From NCBI GenBank assembly GCA_014058105.1, contig JACGCM010000669.1:124001-188000 (forward strand): a stretch of DNA of 64,000 nt, given 5' to 3'. This document shows, one piece after another, positions 49,201 through 63,600 of this stretch (positions within the stretch are counted from its first letter, which is position 1; the number at the start of each line of letters is the position of its first letter). The translations under genes were made by a program, and so were the position numbers. The notes under the pieces are model-generated. The model saw only the letters and a program-made list of their open reading frames with translations, was not told where the DNA came from and did not search any database. This stretch comes from Kingdonia uniflora. Taxonomy: Eukaryota > Streptophyta > Magnoliopsida > Ranunculales > Circaeasteraceae.

Positions 49201-52200
49201 GAATATAATATCTTGAAAGCAATCAAAATTCTCAGATGTGTTGTCAGTAGCCAAGTTTCTCCGAATTATGATCTAAAGCCTCGGGGAGGTGTAAAATCTA
49301 TATCGGTCAAAAACTCAAACCATGAGTATTCCGAGAAATTGGGTAACTATCCTAGCGTGTTGTCGGACGAATAGAAACTCATAAAGTGATCCAACATCGC
49401 AAATGAGTAGCCGGTAGCTAAGCTTCCTAATAATGCGATCTAAAGCCTCGAGCAGTGGGATATCTGTACTGGTTAAAAGCTCAATCCGTGATTATTGCGA
49501 GTCATTGGGTTATTATCCTAGCGTATTGTTGGACTAATATAAACTCTTAAAAGCAACCCATTTTCTCAAACAATATGTCTGTTGCAAATATACTCTGAAT
49601 TACGATCTTATTCATCGGAGAGGTGCAAAATCCATACCGGTCAAAAACGCAAACTAAGAGTACTGAAAATCATTGGGTAACAATCCTAGCGCGTTGTTGG
49701 ATGAATATAAACTCCTAAAATCGATCCAACCACTGAAATGAGTTATCAGAAGCCAAGTTTCTCCGAATTACGATCTAAAGCGTCAAAGAGGTACAAAATC
49801 TGTACAGGTTAGAAACTCAATACGGGACTATTCCGAGTAATTGGGTAACAATCCTAGCATTTTTTTGGATGAATAAAAACTTATAAACTGATCAAACCAC
49901 TCAAACGAGTAGCCTGTAGCCAAGCTTCTAAAAAATGCAATCAAAAGCCTTGGAATGGTGTGAAATTTGTACTTGCCAAAAACTCAAACCGGGAGTATTG
50001 CGAGTCATTGTGTAACTATCCTATCGTGTTTTTGAAAGAATAAAAGCTTTTAAGCCGATCTAGCATCTCAAACGAGTAGCCGGTAGCCAAGCTTCTTAAA
50101 AATGCGATCTAAAGCCACGTTGGGGTACGAAATCCGTACCGGTCTACAACTCAAACCGGGTATATTGCGAGCCATTGGTTAACTATCTTAGCGTGTTGTC
50201 GGACGAATAAAAACTCATAAGCTGAACCAACCTCTCAAACGAGTAGTTGGTAGCCAAGCTTCTTAAAAATGCAATCTAAGTCCTCGTAGCGCTGCGAAAT
50301 CCGTACCGGTCAACAACTCAAAGCGGGAGTATTTTGAGTTATTGGGAACTATCCGAGCGTGTTGTCGGACGAATAAAAACTCATAAACTGATCCAACCCT
50401 TCAAATGACCTGCCGGTAGCCAAGCTTCCCTAAAATTTGATCTAAAGCTTCTGAAGGGTAGAAAATCGGTACCGGTTTAAAATTCCAACCGAGATTATTT
50501 TTAGTCATTGGGTAACAATCCTAGCATGTTGTTGCACGAATATAATCTATTAAAAGAAATACAAAATCTCAAATGTGCTATCAGTAGCCAAGTTTATTCG
50601 AATTAAAATCAAATGAATCGGAGAGGTACGAAATCTATTTCTGCTAGAAACTCAAATCGGGAGTATTTCAAGTAATTGGGTAACTATCCTAGCGTGTTGA
50701 CGGATGAATAGAATTAAATAAACTGATCCAACCTCTCAAACAAGTAGCCGGTAGCCAAGCTTCACAAAAACTAGATCAAAAGACTCAGAAGGCTGCGAAA
50801 TCCGTACTTGTCAAAAACTCAAATCGGGAGTACTACAAGTCATTGCATAATAATTCTAGATTATTGTTGGATGAATATAAACTCTTAAAACCTTTCCATC
50901 CTCTCAAATGAGTTGCTAGTAGCCAAGTTAATCTGAATTACGATCTAAACCAACGCAGAGGTACGAAATTTATGCCGGTTAAAAACTCAATACAAAAGAA
51001 TTCCAAGTCATTGGGTAACTATCTTCGGGTGTTGTCGGACGAATAGAAACCTTCAAGCCGATCAACCTCTCAAACGAGTAGCCGGTTGCGAAGCATCTCA
51101 AAAATGCAATCTAAAGCCTCGAAGGAGTGGGAAATCTGTTCCGATTTAAAACTCAAACCGAGATTACTGTGAGTTATTGGGTAACTATACTAGATTGTTG
51201 TTGGACGAATATAAACTTATAAACTGATCCAACCTCTGAAATGACAAGCCGGTAGCCAAGCTTCTCAAAAATGCGATAGAAAGCCTCGGAGTTGTGCGAA
51301 ATCCATACCGGTCATTAACGCAAACCGGGAGTATTGCGAGTCATTGGGAAACTATGCAAGCATGTGGTCGGACAAATATAAAATCATAATCCGATCCAGC
51401 CTCTCAAACGTGTAGCCGGAAGCCAAGCTTCTCAAAAATTTGATATAAAGCTTTGGAGTGTTGCAAATTTCGTACCGGTCAAAAACTCAAACTGGGAGTA
51501 TTACAAGTCATTGGGTAACAATCCTACCATGTTTTCAGAAAAATAGAAACTCATAAACCGATCTAACCTCTCAAATGACTAGTCGAAAGCAAATCTTCTC
51601 AAAAATGCGATCTAAAGCCTTGGAACGGTGCGAAATCCATACCGGTAAAAAATGCAAACTGGGAGTATTGCGAGTCATTGGGTAACAATTCACACATGTT
51701 GTCGGACGAATAGAAACTCATAAACTGATACAGCCTCTCGAACAAGTAACCAGTAGCCAAGCTTCTTAAGAATGCGATATAAAGCCTTAGACGGTTGCGA
51801 AATCCGTACCAGTCAAAGCTCAAACTGGGAGTTTTACAAGACATTGGGTAACAATCCTCACATGTTTTCAGATAAATAAAAACTCATAAACTGATCTAAC
51901 CTCTCAAATGACTAGTCGGTAGCATAGCTTCTCAAAAATGCGATCTAAAGCCTCGGAACGGTGCGAAATCCGTTCCTGTCAAAAAATTAAACCGGGAGTA
52001 TTGAGATTCATTGGGTAACTATCCTAGCGGGTTTTCGGACGAATAGAAACTCATAAACCAATCCAACCTCCCAAACGTGTAGCCGGTAGCCAAGCTTCAC
52101 AAAAATGCGATCTAAAGTCTCGGGGGGTGCAAAATCCGTGCCGGTCAAAAACACAAGCCGAGAGTATTGCGAGTCATTGGGTAACTATCCTAGCATGTTG

Positions 52201-54655
52201 TGAGATGAATATAAGCTCATAACCCAATCCAGCCTCTCAAACGACTTCCCGGAATCCAAGCTTCTCAAAAATACGATCTAAAGCCTCGGAGTGGTACGAA
52301 ATCCATGCCGGCCATAAACGCAAACTGGCAGTATTGGAGTCATTGGGAAACTATCCTAGAATGTTGTCAGACGAATACTAAATCATAAACCGATCCCACC
52401 TCTCAAACGAGTAGTCGGTTGCCAAACTTCACAAAAATGCGATATAAAGCCTCGGAGGGTTGCGAAATCCGTGCCGGTCAAAAATTTAAACCCAGATTAT
52501 TGCAAATGATTGGTTAACAATCCTAGCGTGTTTTCAGATAAATAGAAACTCATAAACCGATCTAACCTCTCAAATGATTGGCAGGTAGCAAAGCTTCTCT
52601 AAAATGCAATCAAAAGCCTTGGAGCGGTACGAAATCCATACCGGTCAAAATGCAAACTAGGAGTATTGCGATTTATTGGGTAACAATCCTAGCATGCTGT
52701 AAGATGAATAGAAACTCATAAACCGATATAGACATTCCAACGAGTATCCAGTAGGCAGGCTTCTTAAAAATACGATATATTGCCTCGGAGGGTTACAATA
52801 TACCGGCATTATTGCGAGTCATCTGAAAACTATCCTAGCATGTTGTCAGACGAATAGAAAATCATTAACCGATCCAAACTCTCAAATGAGTAGCTGGTAA
52901 CCAAGCTTCTCTGAAATGCGATCTAGAGCCTCCGAGGGGTGGGAAATCTATACTGTTTAAAAACTCAAACCGGGATTATTGCGAGTCATTGGGTAACTAT
53001 CCAAACGTGTGGTTGGATGAATATAATCACTTAAAAGCATTCGAAACTCTCAAACGTGCTGTCAGTAGCCAAGTTTCTCCGAATTACGATTAAAAGCATT
53101 GGAGAGGTCCGAAATCTGTATCGGTCAAAAATTCTATCTGCGAGTGTTCAAAGTCATTGGGTAACTATCTTAGAGTGTTGTTAAATTAATACAAACTTAA
53201 AAACTAATCAAACCTCTCAAACGAGTAGCCGGTAGCCTAGCTTTTCAAAAATGCGATATAAAGCCTCTGAGGGGTACGAAATCCGCACAGGTCAAAAACT
53301 CAAATCGGGAGTATTGTGACACATTGGGTAACTATCCTAGCATTTCGTCCGACGAATTGAAACTCAAAACCGATCCAACCTCTCAAGCGACAAGCCGGAA
53401 GCCAAGATTCTCTTAAATGTTATCTAATGCCTCGGAGGGTTACGAAATCTGTACTGGTCAAAAACTGAAACCGGGAGTATTAAGAGTCATTGAGTAACTA
53501 TCCAAGCGTGTTTTCGAATGAATATAAGCTCATAAACTTATCCAACCTCTCAAACGACTAACTGGCACCCAAGCTTCTCGATAATGCGATCTAAAGCCTC
53601 GGAGGTGTAGGAAATCTAGACCGGTTAAAAACTCAAACTGAGATTATTGCGAGTCATTAGGTAACTATCCTAGCGTGTTTTCGGACGAATAGAAATGCAT
53701 AAACTGATCCAACCTCTCAAACGACTAGCCGGTAGCCGTGCTTCATAAAAATGCGATCTAAAGCCCTAGATGGGATGGAAATCTATACCGGCTAAAATCT
53801 TAATCCGACATTATTGCGAGTCATTGGGTAACTATCCCAGCGTGTTGTTGGACGAATATAATCTCTTAAAAGAAATTTAATCTCTCAAACGCGTTGTCAG
53901 TTGCCAAGTTTCTCCGAATTACGATCTAAAGCATCGGAGAGGTGCGAAATCCGTATCGGTCTAAAAAGCAATCTGGGAGTATTCCAAGACATTTGGTAAC
54001 TATCCTAGCATGTTGTCAGACAAAAAGATAGTCGTAAACCGATCAGCCCACTTATATGCGTAGCCGGTAGCAAAGTTTTCAGGAATTTTATCTTAAGCTT
54101 CGGAGGGATGGGATATCTTTATTGGTTAAAATCTCAAACCATGATAATTATGTGTCATTGGGTAACTATCATAGTGAGTTGTCGGATGAATAGAAGCTCA
54201 TAAACTGATCAACCTCTCAAACAACTAGCCAGTAGGAAAGGTTCTCAAAAATCCAATCTAAAGCCTTGGAGCAGAGCGAAATCTATACTGGTCAAAAGCG
54301 TAAACAGGGAGTATTCCGAGTCATTGGGTAACTATCCTAGCGTGTTGTCGGATGAAAAGAATCTCATAAACCGATCCAACCTCTCAAACAACTAGCCGGT
54401 AGCAATGGTTCTTAAAAATCCAATCTAAAGCCTCGGTGCGGAGCGAAATCTATACCGGTCAAAAACACAAACAGGGAATATTACGAGTCATTGGGTAACT
54501 ATCCTAGCGCGTTTTAGGGAAAATAGAAACTCATAAACTGATCCAACCGCTCAAATGAGTAGCTGGCATCCGGGCTTTTCAAAAATACGATATAAAGCTT
54601 AAGAGGGTTGCGAAATCTATATCGGTGTAAAACTCAAACCGGGTGAATTGCGTGT
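43251..54655. repeat. 168-bp satellite, two further copies of the 27.4-kb block
   Basis: The marker tatcttgaaagcaatc reappears at 43615 and 49209, and the agtgggatatctgtactggtt unit at 43860 and 49454. Both pairs are 5594 bp apart. The units on both sides follow the same order as at 27.4-28.4 kb. Truncated units occur near 44378, 44658 and 52800. A G-rich run interrupts a unit at 45437-45451. The longest ORF, 48522-48872 (116 codons), spans two B monomers and is not a gene. Confidence 0.9.
45437..45451 (+). other. G-rich run in a satellite unit
   Basis: Eight G, one T and six G replace the usual cggaggggtgcg of the monomer. It is either local expansion of the G-run or a sequencing or assembly artefact. 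Confidence 0.6.
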
Positions 54656-57600
54656 CCTTGGATAACTATCCTTGAAAGTTGTCGGACGAATAGAAACCCA
54701 TAAACCAATCCCACCTCTTAAAGAACAGGCCGGCAACCAAGCTTCTCAAAAATGCGATCTAAGGCCTCGAAGTGGTGGGAAATCTGTGCCGATTAAAAAC
54801 TCAAACCGAGATTATTGCGAGTTATTGGGTAACTATCCTAGCGTGTTGTTGGATAAGTATAATCTTTTAAAAGCAATCCAACCTTTCATACGTATTGTTA
54901 GTAGCCAAGTTTCTCCGAATGTAAATCTAAAACATCGGAGAGGTGCAAATCCCTCTCGGTCAAAAACTTAAATCAAGTGAATTTTGAGTCATTTGGTAAC
55001 AATCCTAGCGCGCTTTCGGACAAATAGAAACTCATAAATTGATCCAACCTCTCAAATGGGTAGCCGGTAGCCAAGCTTCTCAAAAATGTGATCTAAAGCC
55101 TCGGAGGGGTAAAAAATCCGTACCGGTCAAAAACTCAAACCGGGACTATTGCGTGTAATTGGATAATAATCCTAGCGTTTTAAGGGACGAATATAAACTC
55201 TTAAAAGTGATCCAACCTCTTAAATGAGTTTTCCAGTAGCGAAGTTTTTCCGAATTACAATCTAAACAATCGGAGAGGTACGAAATTCGTACCGACTAAA
55301 AACTCAATACGGGTGTATTCCGAGTCATAGGGTAACAATCCTAGCATTGTTGTCAAACAAATAAAGACTTATAAACTGATCCAACCTCACAACCGAATAG
55401 CCGGCAGCCAACCTTCTCAAAAATTCAATCTTAAGCTGAGAATATTGTGAGTCTTTGGGTAACTATCCTTGCGTGTTATTGGACAAATAGAAACTCATGA
55501 ACCAAACCAACCTCTCAAACGTGAAACCGGTAGCCAAGTTTCTCAAAAATGTGATCTAAAGCCTCGAAGGGTTTTGAAATTCGTACTGGTGAAAAACTCA
55601 AGCCGGGTGTATTACGATTCATTAGGTACCTATCCTAGCGTGTTGTCGTATGAATTGAAACTCATAAACCGATCCAACCTGTCAAACGAATAGCTTGTCG
55701 GTTGTAAAGCTTCTAAAAAATGCGATCTATAGCCTCAGAACGGCGCAAAATCTGTACCTGTTAAAAACTCAAACTGGGAGTATTGCGAGTCATTGGAAAA
55801 CAATCCAAGTGTGTTGCCGGACAAATACAAACTCATAAACCGATCCGACCTCTCAAATGAGTAGCTGGTAACTAAGGTTCTAAAAAATGTTATCAAAAGC
55901 CTCGGAGGGGTGCAAAATCCGTGCCGGTCAAAAACTCCAACCGGGAGTATTGCGAGTCATTGGGTGACTATCCTAGTGTTTTGTCAGATGAATAGAAACT
56001 CTTAAGCCGATTCAACCTCTCAAATGACTAGCCGGTAGGAAAGCTTCTCCAAAAAGCAATCTAAAGCCTCTCAGCAGTGCGAAATCCTTACCGGTCAAAA
56101 ATGCAAACCGAGAGAATTGCGAGTCATTACGTAACAATCTTAGCATGTTATCGGAAGAATAGAAACTCATAAACTGATCCAGCCACTCAAACGAGTTGCC
56201 GGTAGCGAAGCTTCCCAAAAATGCGATATAAAACCTCGGAGGGTTGCGAAATCTGTACCGGTTAAAAACTCAAGCCGGGAGTATTGTGAGTCATTGGGTA
56301 AGTATGTTGGCGTGTTGCCGGACGAATAAAAACTCAGAAACCGATCCAACCACTCAAACGACTAGCCGGTAGGCAAGTTTCTCTATAATGCGATCCATAG
56401 CCTCGAAAGTACGGGAAATCTGTGCCGATTAAAAGCTAAAACCGAGTTTATTGTAAGTCACTGGGTAACTATCCTAGCATATTGTTGGACGAATATATTC
56501 TCTTAAAAGCATTCCAAACTCTCAAACGTGTTATCAGTTACCAAGTAGGACGAATAGAAATTCATAACCCAATCCAACCTCACAAACGACTTGCCGGCAG
56601 CCAAGCATCACATAAATGCAATTTAGAATCTCGGAGGGTTACAAAATCCGTACTGGTCAAAAAATCACATCGACAGTTTTGCGAGTCATTGGGTAATAAT
56701 TCTAGAGTCCTGTTGGACGAATAGAAACTCATAAACTGATCTAACCACTCAAACGAGTAGCTTTTAGCCAAGCATCTCAAAAATACGATCTGAAGCCTCG
56801 GATGGTTACAAAATCTGTACTGGTCAAAAATTCTAATCGGGAGTATTGCGAGGCATTTGGTAATAATCCTAACGTGTTTTCAGTTGAATAGAAATTCATA
56901 AACCGATCAACCTTTCAAAGGAGTAACTAGCCGGTAGCAAAGCTTCCCAAAAATACGATCGAAAGACTCGGAACCGTGCGATATCCGTACCTGTCAAAAA
57001 CTCAAGCCGGTAATATTGTGAGCTAGTGGGTAACTATCCTAGCATGCTGTCGGACGAATACCAACTCATAAAAAGATCCATCCTCTCAAATGAGTAGAAG
57101 GAAGCCAAGCTTCTCAGAAATGCAATCTAAAGACTCGGAGGGGTTCAAAATCCGTACCGGTCAAAACCTCAAATCGGGAGTATTACGAGTCATTGGGTAA
57201 CAATCCTAGCATGTTGTCGGATGAATAGAAACTCATAAACCGATCCAACCACTCAAACAACTAGCTGGTAGTAAAGCTTCTCAAAAATTCAATCTAAAGC
57301 CTCGGAGCGCTGCGAAATCCATACCGGTCAAAATCGTAAACGGGAGTATTGAGAGTCATTGGGTAACTATCCAAGCATGTTGTCGGATGAATAGAAACTC
57401 ATAAATTGAACAAACTTCCCAAACGAGTAAGCCGGTAGCCAAGCTTTACAAAAATACGATGTAAAGCCTCGGAGAGTTGCGAAATCCGTAGTGGTCAAAA
57501 ACTCAAATCGGCAGTATTGTAAGCCATTCGGTAATTATCCTATCATGTTGTCAAACGAATAGAAACTAATTAGCCTACTCAATCTCCCAAATGACTAGCC

Positions 57601-60600
57601 AGTAGCCAAGCTTCATAAAAATATGATCTAAAGCATCGGCGGGGTGTGAAATTTGTACCAGTTAAAAGATCAAGCCGAGAATATTGCGAGACATTGGGCA
57701 ACTATCCTAGCATGTTGTTGGACGAATATAATCTCTTAAAAGCATTCCAAACTCTCAAGCGTGTTCTAAGTAGCCAATTTTCTCCGATATTCGATAAAAA
57801 GCATCGGAGAGGTTCGACATCTGTATCGGTCCAAAACTCAAACTGGGAGTATTCCGAGTCATTGGGTAGCTATCATGGCGTACTGTCAAATGAATAGAAA
57901 CTCATAAACTAATCTAACCTCTCAAACGCGTAGCCAGGAGCAAAGCTTTTCAAAAAAGTGATGTAAAGCATCGGAGGGGAGAAAAATACGTGCAGGTCAA
58001 AAACTCAAACCGGAAGTATTGTGAGTCATAGGTAAGCTATCCTAGCATGTTGTCAGACGAATAAAACTCATAAACCGATTGAACCTCTCTAACGACTAGC
58101 GCTAGCAAAGTTTCTCTAAAATGCGGTCCAAAGACTCAAAAAGGTGAAAAATCCATACAGGTCAAAAATGCAAGCAGGGAGCATTGCGGGTCATTTGGTA
58201 ACTATCCCAGCATGTTATCCGATGAATAGAAATTCATAAACTAATCCAACCTCTCAAACGAGTAACCGGTAGCCAAGCATCTTTAAAATGTGATATAAAG
58301 CCTCAGAGAGTTGAGAAACCCGTACCTGTCAAAAACACAAACCGTAAGTATTGCGTGTCATTGGGTAACTATCCTTGCGTGTTGTCGGACGAATAAAAAC
58401 AGATAAACCGATCTAAACTCTCAAACGACTAGCCGGTAGCCAGGCTTCTCAAAATTTCGATCTAAAGCCTTGGAGGGGCGGGTAATTTGTACCGGTTAAA
58501 AACTTAAACTGAGATTAATCCGAATCATTGAGTAACTATCCTAGCATGGTTTTTGAAGAATATATTCCATTAGAAGCATTCCAATCCTGCAAACGTGTTG
58601 TCAGTTGCCAAGTTTATCCGAATTACGATCAAAAGCATCGGAGAGGTCTAAAATCTGTATCGGTCAAAAATTCTAACCAGGAGTATTCCGAGTGATTGGG
58701 TAACTATCATTGCGTGTTTTCAAATGAATAAAAACTCATAAACTGATCCAGCCTCTCCAGCGAGTAGTCGGTAGCCAAGCTTCACAAAAATGCGATCTAA
58801 AGCCTCGGAGGGGTGCAAAATCCATAGAGGTCAAAAACTCAAACCGGGAGTATCTGGAGTCATTGGGTAACTATCGAAGCAATTGTCGGACGTGTAGAAA
58901 CTCATAAACCAATCTAACCACATATACAACTAACCGGTACCCAAGCATCTCGTAAATGCGATCTAATGCCTCGGATGGTTACGAAATCCGTTCTAGTCAA
59001 AAACGTAAGCTGGAAGTATTGCAAGTCATTCTATAACTATCCTAGCGTGTTGTTGGATGAATAGAAAGTCATAAACCATTCCAATCTCTGAAACGAGTAG
59101 CCGGTAGCCAAACATCTCAAAAATGTGATTTAATGCCTCGGAGGGTTACGAAATCCATACTGATCAAAAACTCAAATCGGGAGTATTGCGAGTTATTCGG
59201 TAACTATCCTACTTTATTATGGGACGAATAGAAACTCAAAAACCAATCCAACCTCTCGAACTAATAGCTAGCCGGTAGCAAAGCTTCTCAAAAATGCGAT
59301 CTAAAGCCTCTAAACGGTGCGTAATCCGTACTTGTCAAAATCTCAAACCGGGAGTATTGCGAGTAATTTGGTAACTTTCCAAGCGTGTTGTTGGACGAAT
59401 GGAAACTCATAAACCGATCCAACCTCTTAAACGAGTAGCCGGTAGCCAATCTTCTAAAGGATGCGATATAAAGACTTTGAGGGGTACGAAATCCGTACCG
59501 GCTAAAAACTCAAGCCGGGAATATTGCGAGTCATTGGGTAACTATCCTAGTGTGTTTTTGGATGAATTGACACTCATAAACCGATCCAACCACTCAAATG
59601 ACTAGCCGGTTGCAAAGCTTCTCAAAAATGTTATTTAAACCCTCGTAGCTGTGGGAAATCCATACCGGTCAAAAGCGCAAACTAGAAGTATTGCGAGTCA
59701 TTGGGTAACTATGCTAGCATATTATCAGACGAATAGAAACTCATAAACTGATCCAACATCTCAAGCGAGTAGCCGGTAGCCAAGCTTCAAAAAAATGTGA
59801 TATAAAGCCTCGGAGGGTTGCGAAATCCATCCCGGTCAAAAACTTAAACTGGGAGTATTACGAGTCATTGGGCAAATATCCTTGCGTGTTGTCGGACGAC
59901 TAAAATCTCTAAAAAGCGTTTAAAACTCTAAAATGTGTTATCATTAGCCACGTTTCACCGAATTGCGATCAAAAGCATCGGAGAGGTCCAAAATCTGTAT
60001 TGGTCAAAAACACAAACCGGGAGTATTCCGAGTCATTGGGTAACTATCATAGCATATTTCAAGATGAATAGAAACTCATAAACCAATCCAACCTCTTAAA
60101 TGACTAGCCGGTGGCCAAGCCTCTCTGAAATACGATATAAAGCCTCGATGGGGTGGGAAATCTGTACCGGTCAAAAACTCAGACCGGGATTATTGCGAGT
60201 CATTGAGTAACTATCCTATCATTTTGTTGGACGAATATAATATCTTAAAAGAAACCATAATTCTCAAACGTGTTGTCAGTAGCCAAGTTTCTTCGAATTA
60301 TGATCTTAAGAATTAGAGATGTGCAAAATCCGTATCGGTAAAAAACTCAAACCGATAGTATTCTGAGTCATTGGGTAACTGTCCTAGCGTGTTGTCGGAC
60401 GAATTGAAATATATATGAAGATACAACCTCTCAAACGAGTAGCCGGAAGCCAAGCTTCTAAAAAATATGATCTAAATCATCGGAGTAGTAGGATATCAGT
60501 ACCGTTTAATAAAAAATCAAAACCGATATTATTGTGAGTCGTTGGGTAACAATCCTAGCGTGTTGCTGGACGAATATAAATGCCTAAATGGCAACCAACT

Positions 60601-63600
60601 TCACAAACGATATCTTAGTAACCAAGTTTCTCTAAATTATGATCTAAAGCATCGGAGAGGTGCGAAATCTGAACCGATCAAAAGCACAAATCGGTGGTAC
60701 TGCGAGTCATTAGGTAACAATCCTAGCATGTTGTAGGACGAATATAAACTCTTAAAAGCAATCCAACCTCTGAAATGAGTTGTTAGTAGTCAAAATTCTC
60801 CGAATTATGATTTATTGCATCATAGAGGTGAGAAATCTGTATCGGTCAAAAACTCAAACCGAGAGTATTACGAGTAATTTGACAACTATCATAGCATATT
60901 GTTAGATGAATTGAAACTCATATACTGATCCAACCACTCAAACGAGTAGCCGGTTCCCAAGCTTCTCAGAAATGCGATCTAAAGCCTCGGAGGGGTTGGA
61001 AATCTGTACTGGTTAAAATTTCAAACTGGGATTATTATGATTCATTGGGTAACTATCCTAGCGTGTTGTCGGGAGAATAGATACTCATAAACTGATCCAC
61101 CCTCTCAAACGAATAGCCGGCAACCAAACTTCTCAAAAATGGGATCTAAAACCTCCGAGGGGTGCGAAATCCTTACCGGTCCAAAGCTCAAACCGGGAAT
61201 ATTACGAGTCATTAGGTAACTATCCTAGTGTATTGTCGGACGAATAGAAGCTCATAAACCGTTTCAACCTCTTAAACGACTTGCTTGTAGCCTAGCTTCT
61301 CAGAAATGCGATCTAAAGCCTCAAAGGGGTGCGAAATCGGTAACGGTTAAGAACTCAAGCCGGGATTTTTGCGATTCATTGGGTAACTACCCTAGCGTGT
61401 TGCTGGAAGAATATAATCTCTTAAAAGCAATCCAAACTCTCAACCGTGTTATTAGTAGCCAAGTTTCTCCGAATGAATATCTGAAGCATCGGAGTGGTAC
61501 GAATTCCGTCTCGGTCAAAAACTTAAATCAGGAGTATTTTGAATCATTGGGTAACAATCCTAGCGTGTTGTCGGACGAATAGAAACTCATAAACTGATCC
61601 AATCTCTCAAACGGGCAGCCGGTAACAAAGCTTCACAAAAATGCGATCTAAAGCCTCGGGGGGGGGGGGGGTGAAATATCTGTACCGGTCAAAAGCTCAA
61701 ACCTCTCAAACCTCCCACTGCGAGTAATTGGGTAATAATCCTAGCATTTTGTTGGAAAAATATAAACTCTGAAAGTGATCCAACCTCTCAAATGAGTTGC
61801 CAGTAGCAAAGCTTTTCGGAATTGCGATCTAAGCAATCGGAGAGGTGCAAAATTCGTATCGGCTAAAAACTCTATACTGGTGTATTCCCAGTCGTAGGGT
61901 AATAATCCTAGCATGTTGTCAGACAAATAGAAACTTATAAACCGATCCAACCTCACAAACGATTAGCCCGTAGCCAGGCTTCTCAAAAATGCAATCTTAA
62001 GCCACAGAGGGGTAGGAAATCTGTACCGGTTAAAAACATAAACTAAGATTATTGTTAGTCATTGGGTAACTATCCTTGTGTGTTGTCAGACAAATAGAAA
62101 CTCCTTAGCCAATTCAGCCTCTCAAACGTGATGCCGGTAGCTAAGTTTTACAAAAATGCGATCTAAAACCTCAGAGGGTTACGTAATCCCTACTGGTCAA
62201 AAACTCAAACCGGGAGTATTACGAGTCATTGGCTACCAATCCAAGCATGTTGTCGGATGAATAGTAACATATAAACCGATCCAAACTCACAAACGAGTAG
62301 CTTGCCGGTAGCAAAGCTTCTCAAAAATGTAATATATGGCCTCGGAACGGTGTGAAATTCGTTCATGTCAAAAACTCAAACTGGGAGTATTGCGAGTCAT
62401 TGGGAAACAATCTAAGTGTGTTGTCGGACGAATACAAACTCATAAACTGATCCAACCTCTCAAACGAGGAGCTGGTTCCTAAGCTTCTAAAAAAGGTGAT
62501 CTAAAGCCTCGGAGGGGTGCAAAATCTGTACCGGTCAAAAACTCTAACCGGGAGTATTGCGTGTCGTTGGGCATCTATCCTAGCGTGTACTAAGATGAAT
62601 AGAAACTCTTAAACCAATTCCACCTCTAAAATGTCTAGCCGGTAGAAAATCTTCTCAATAATGCAATCTAAAGTCTCGGGGCAGTGCGAAATCCATACCA
62701 GTTAAAAACGCAAACCGGGAGTATTACTAGTCATTACGTAACAATCCTAGCATGTTATCGGACGAATAGAAACTCATAAATGGATCCAACCTCTCAAGCG
62801 AGTAGCCGGTAGCTAAGTTTCTCTAAAATGTGATATAAAACCTCGAAGTGTTGCAAAATCCATACAGGTTAAAATCTCAAACCGGGAGTATTGCGAGTCA
62901 TTGGGCAAGTATGCTAGTGTGTTGCCGGACGAATGGAAACTCATAAACCAATCCAACCACTCAAACGACTAGCTGGCTGGCAAGCTTCTCTATAATGCGA
63001 TCTATAGCCTCAGAAGTACGGGAAATCTTTGCCAGTTAAAAACTCAAACCGAGATTATTGCGAGTCATTGGGTAACTATCCTAGCATATTGTTGAATGAA
63101 TATATTCTATTAAAAGCATTCCAAACTCTCAAACGTGTTATCTATAGCCAAGTTTCTCCGAATTACGATCAAAAGCGTCGGAGAGGTTCGAAATCTTTAT
63201 CGGTCAAAAACTCAAATCGAGAGTATTAAGAGTCATTGGGTAACTATCATAGCGTATTGTTAGATTAATTGAATCTCATAAACTCATCCAAGATCTCAAA
63301 CGAGTAGCCGGTAGCCAAGCTTTACAAAAATACGATCTAATGCCTCGGAGGGGCGTGAAATCCGTACAGATCAAAAACTCTAACTGGGAATATTGGGAGT
63401 CATTGGGTAACTATCCTAGCATGTTGAAGGACGAATTGAAGCTCATAAGCCAATCCAACCTCTCAAATGACTAGCCGATTGCCAAGCATCTCAGAAATGC
63501 GATCTAAAGCCACGGAGGGTTACGAAATCCGTACTGGTCAAAAACTCACACAGGGAGTTTTGCGAGTCATTGGGTAATTATCCTAGAGTGTTGTCAGACA

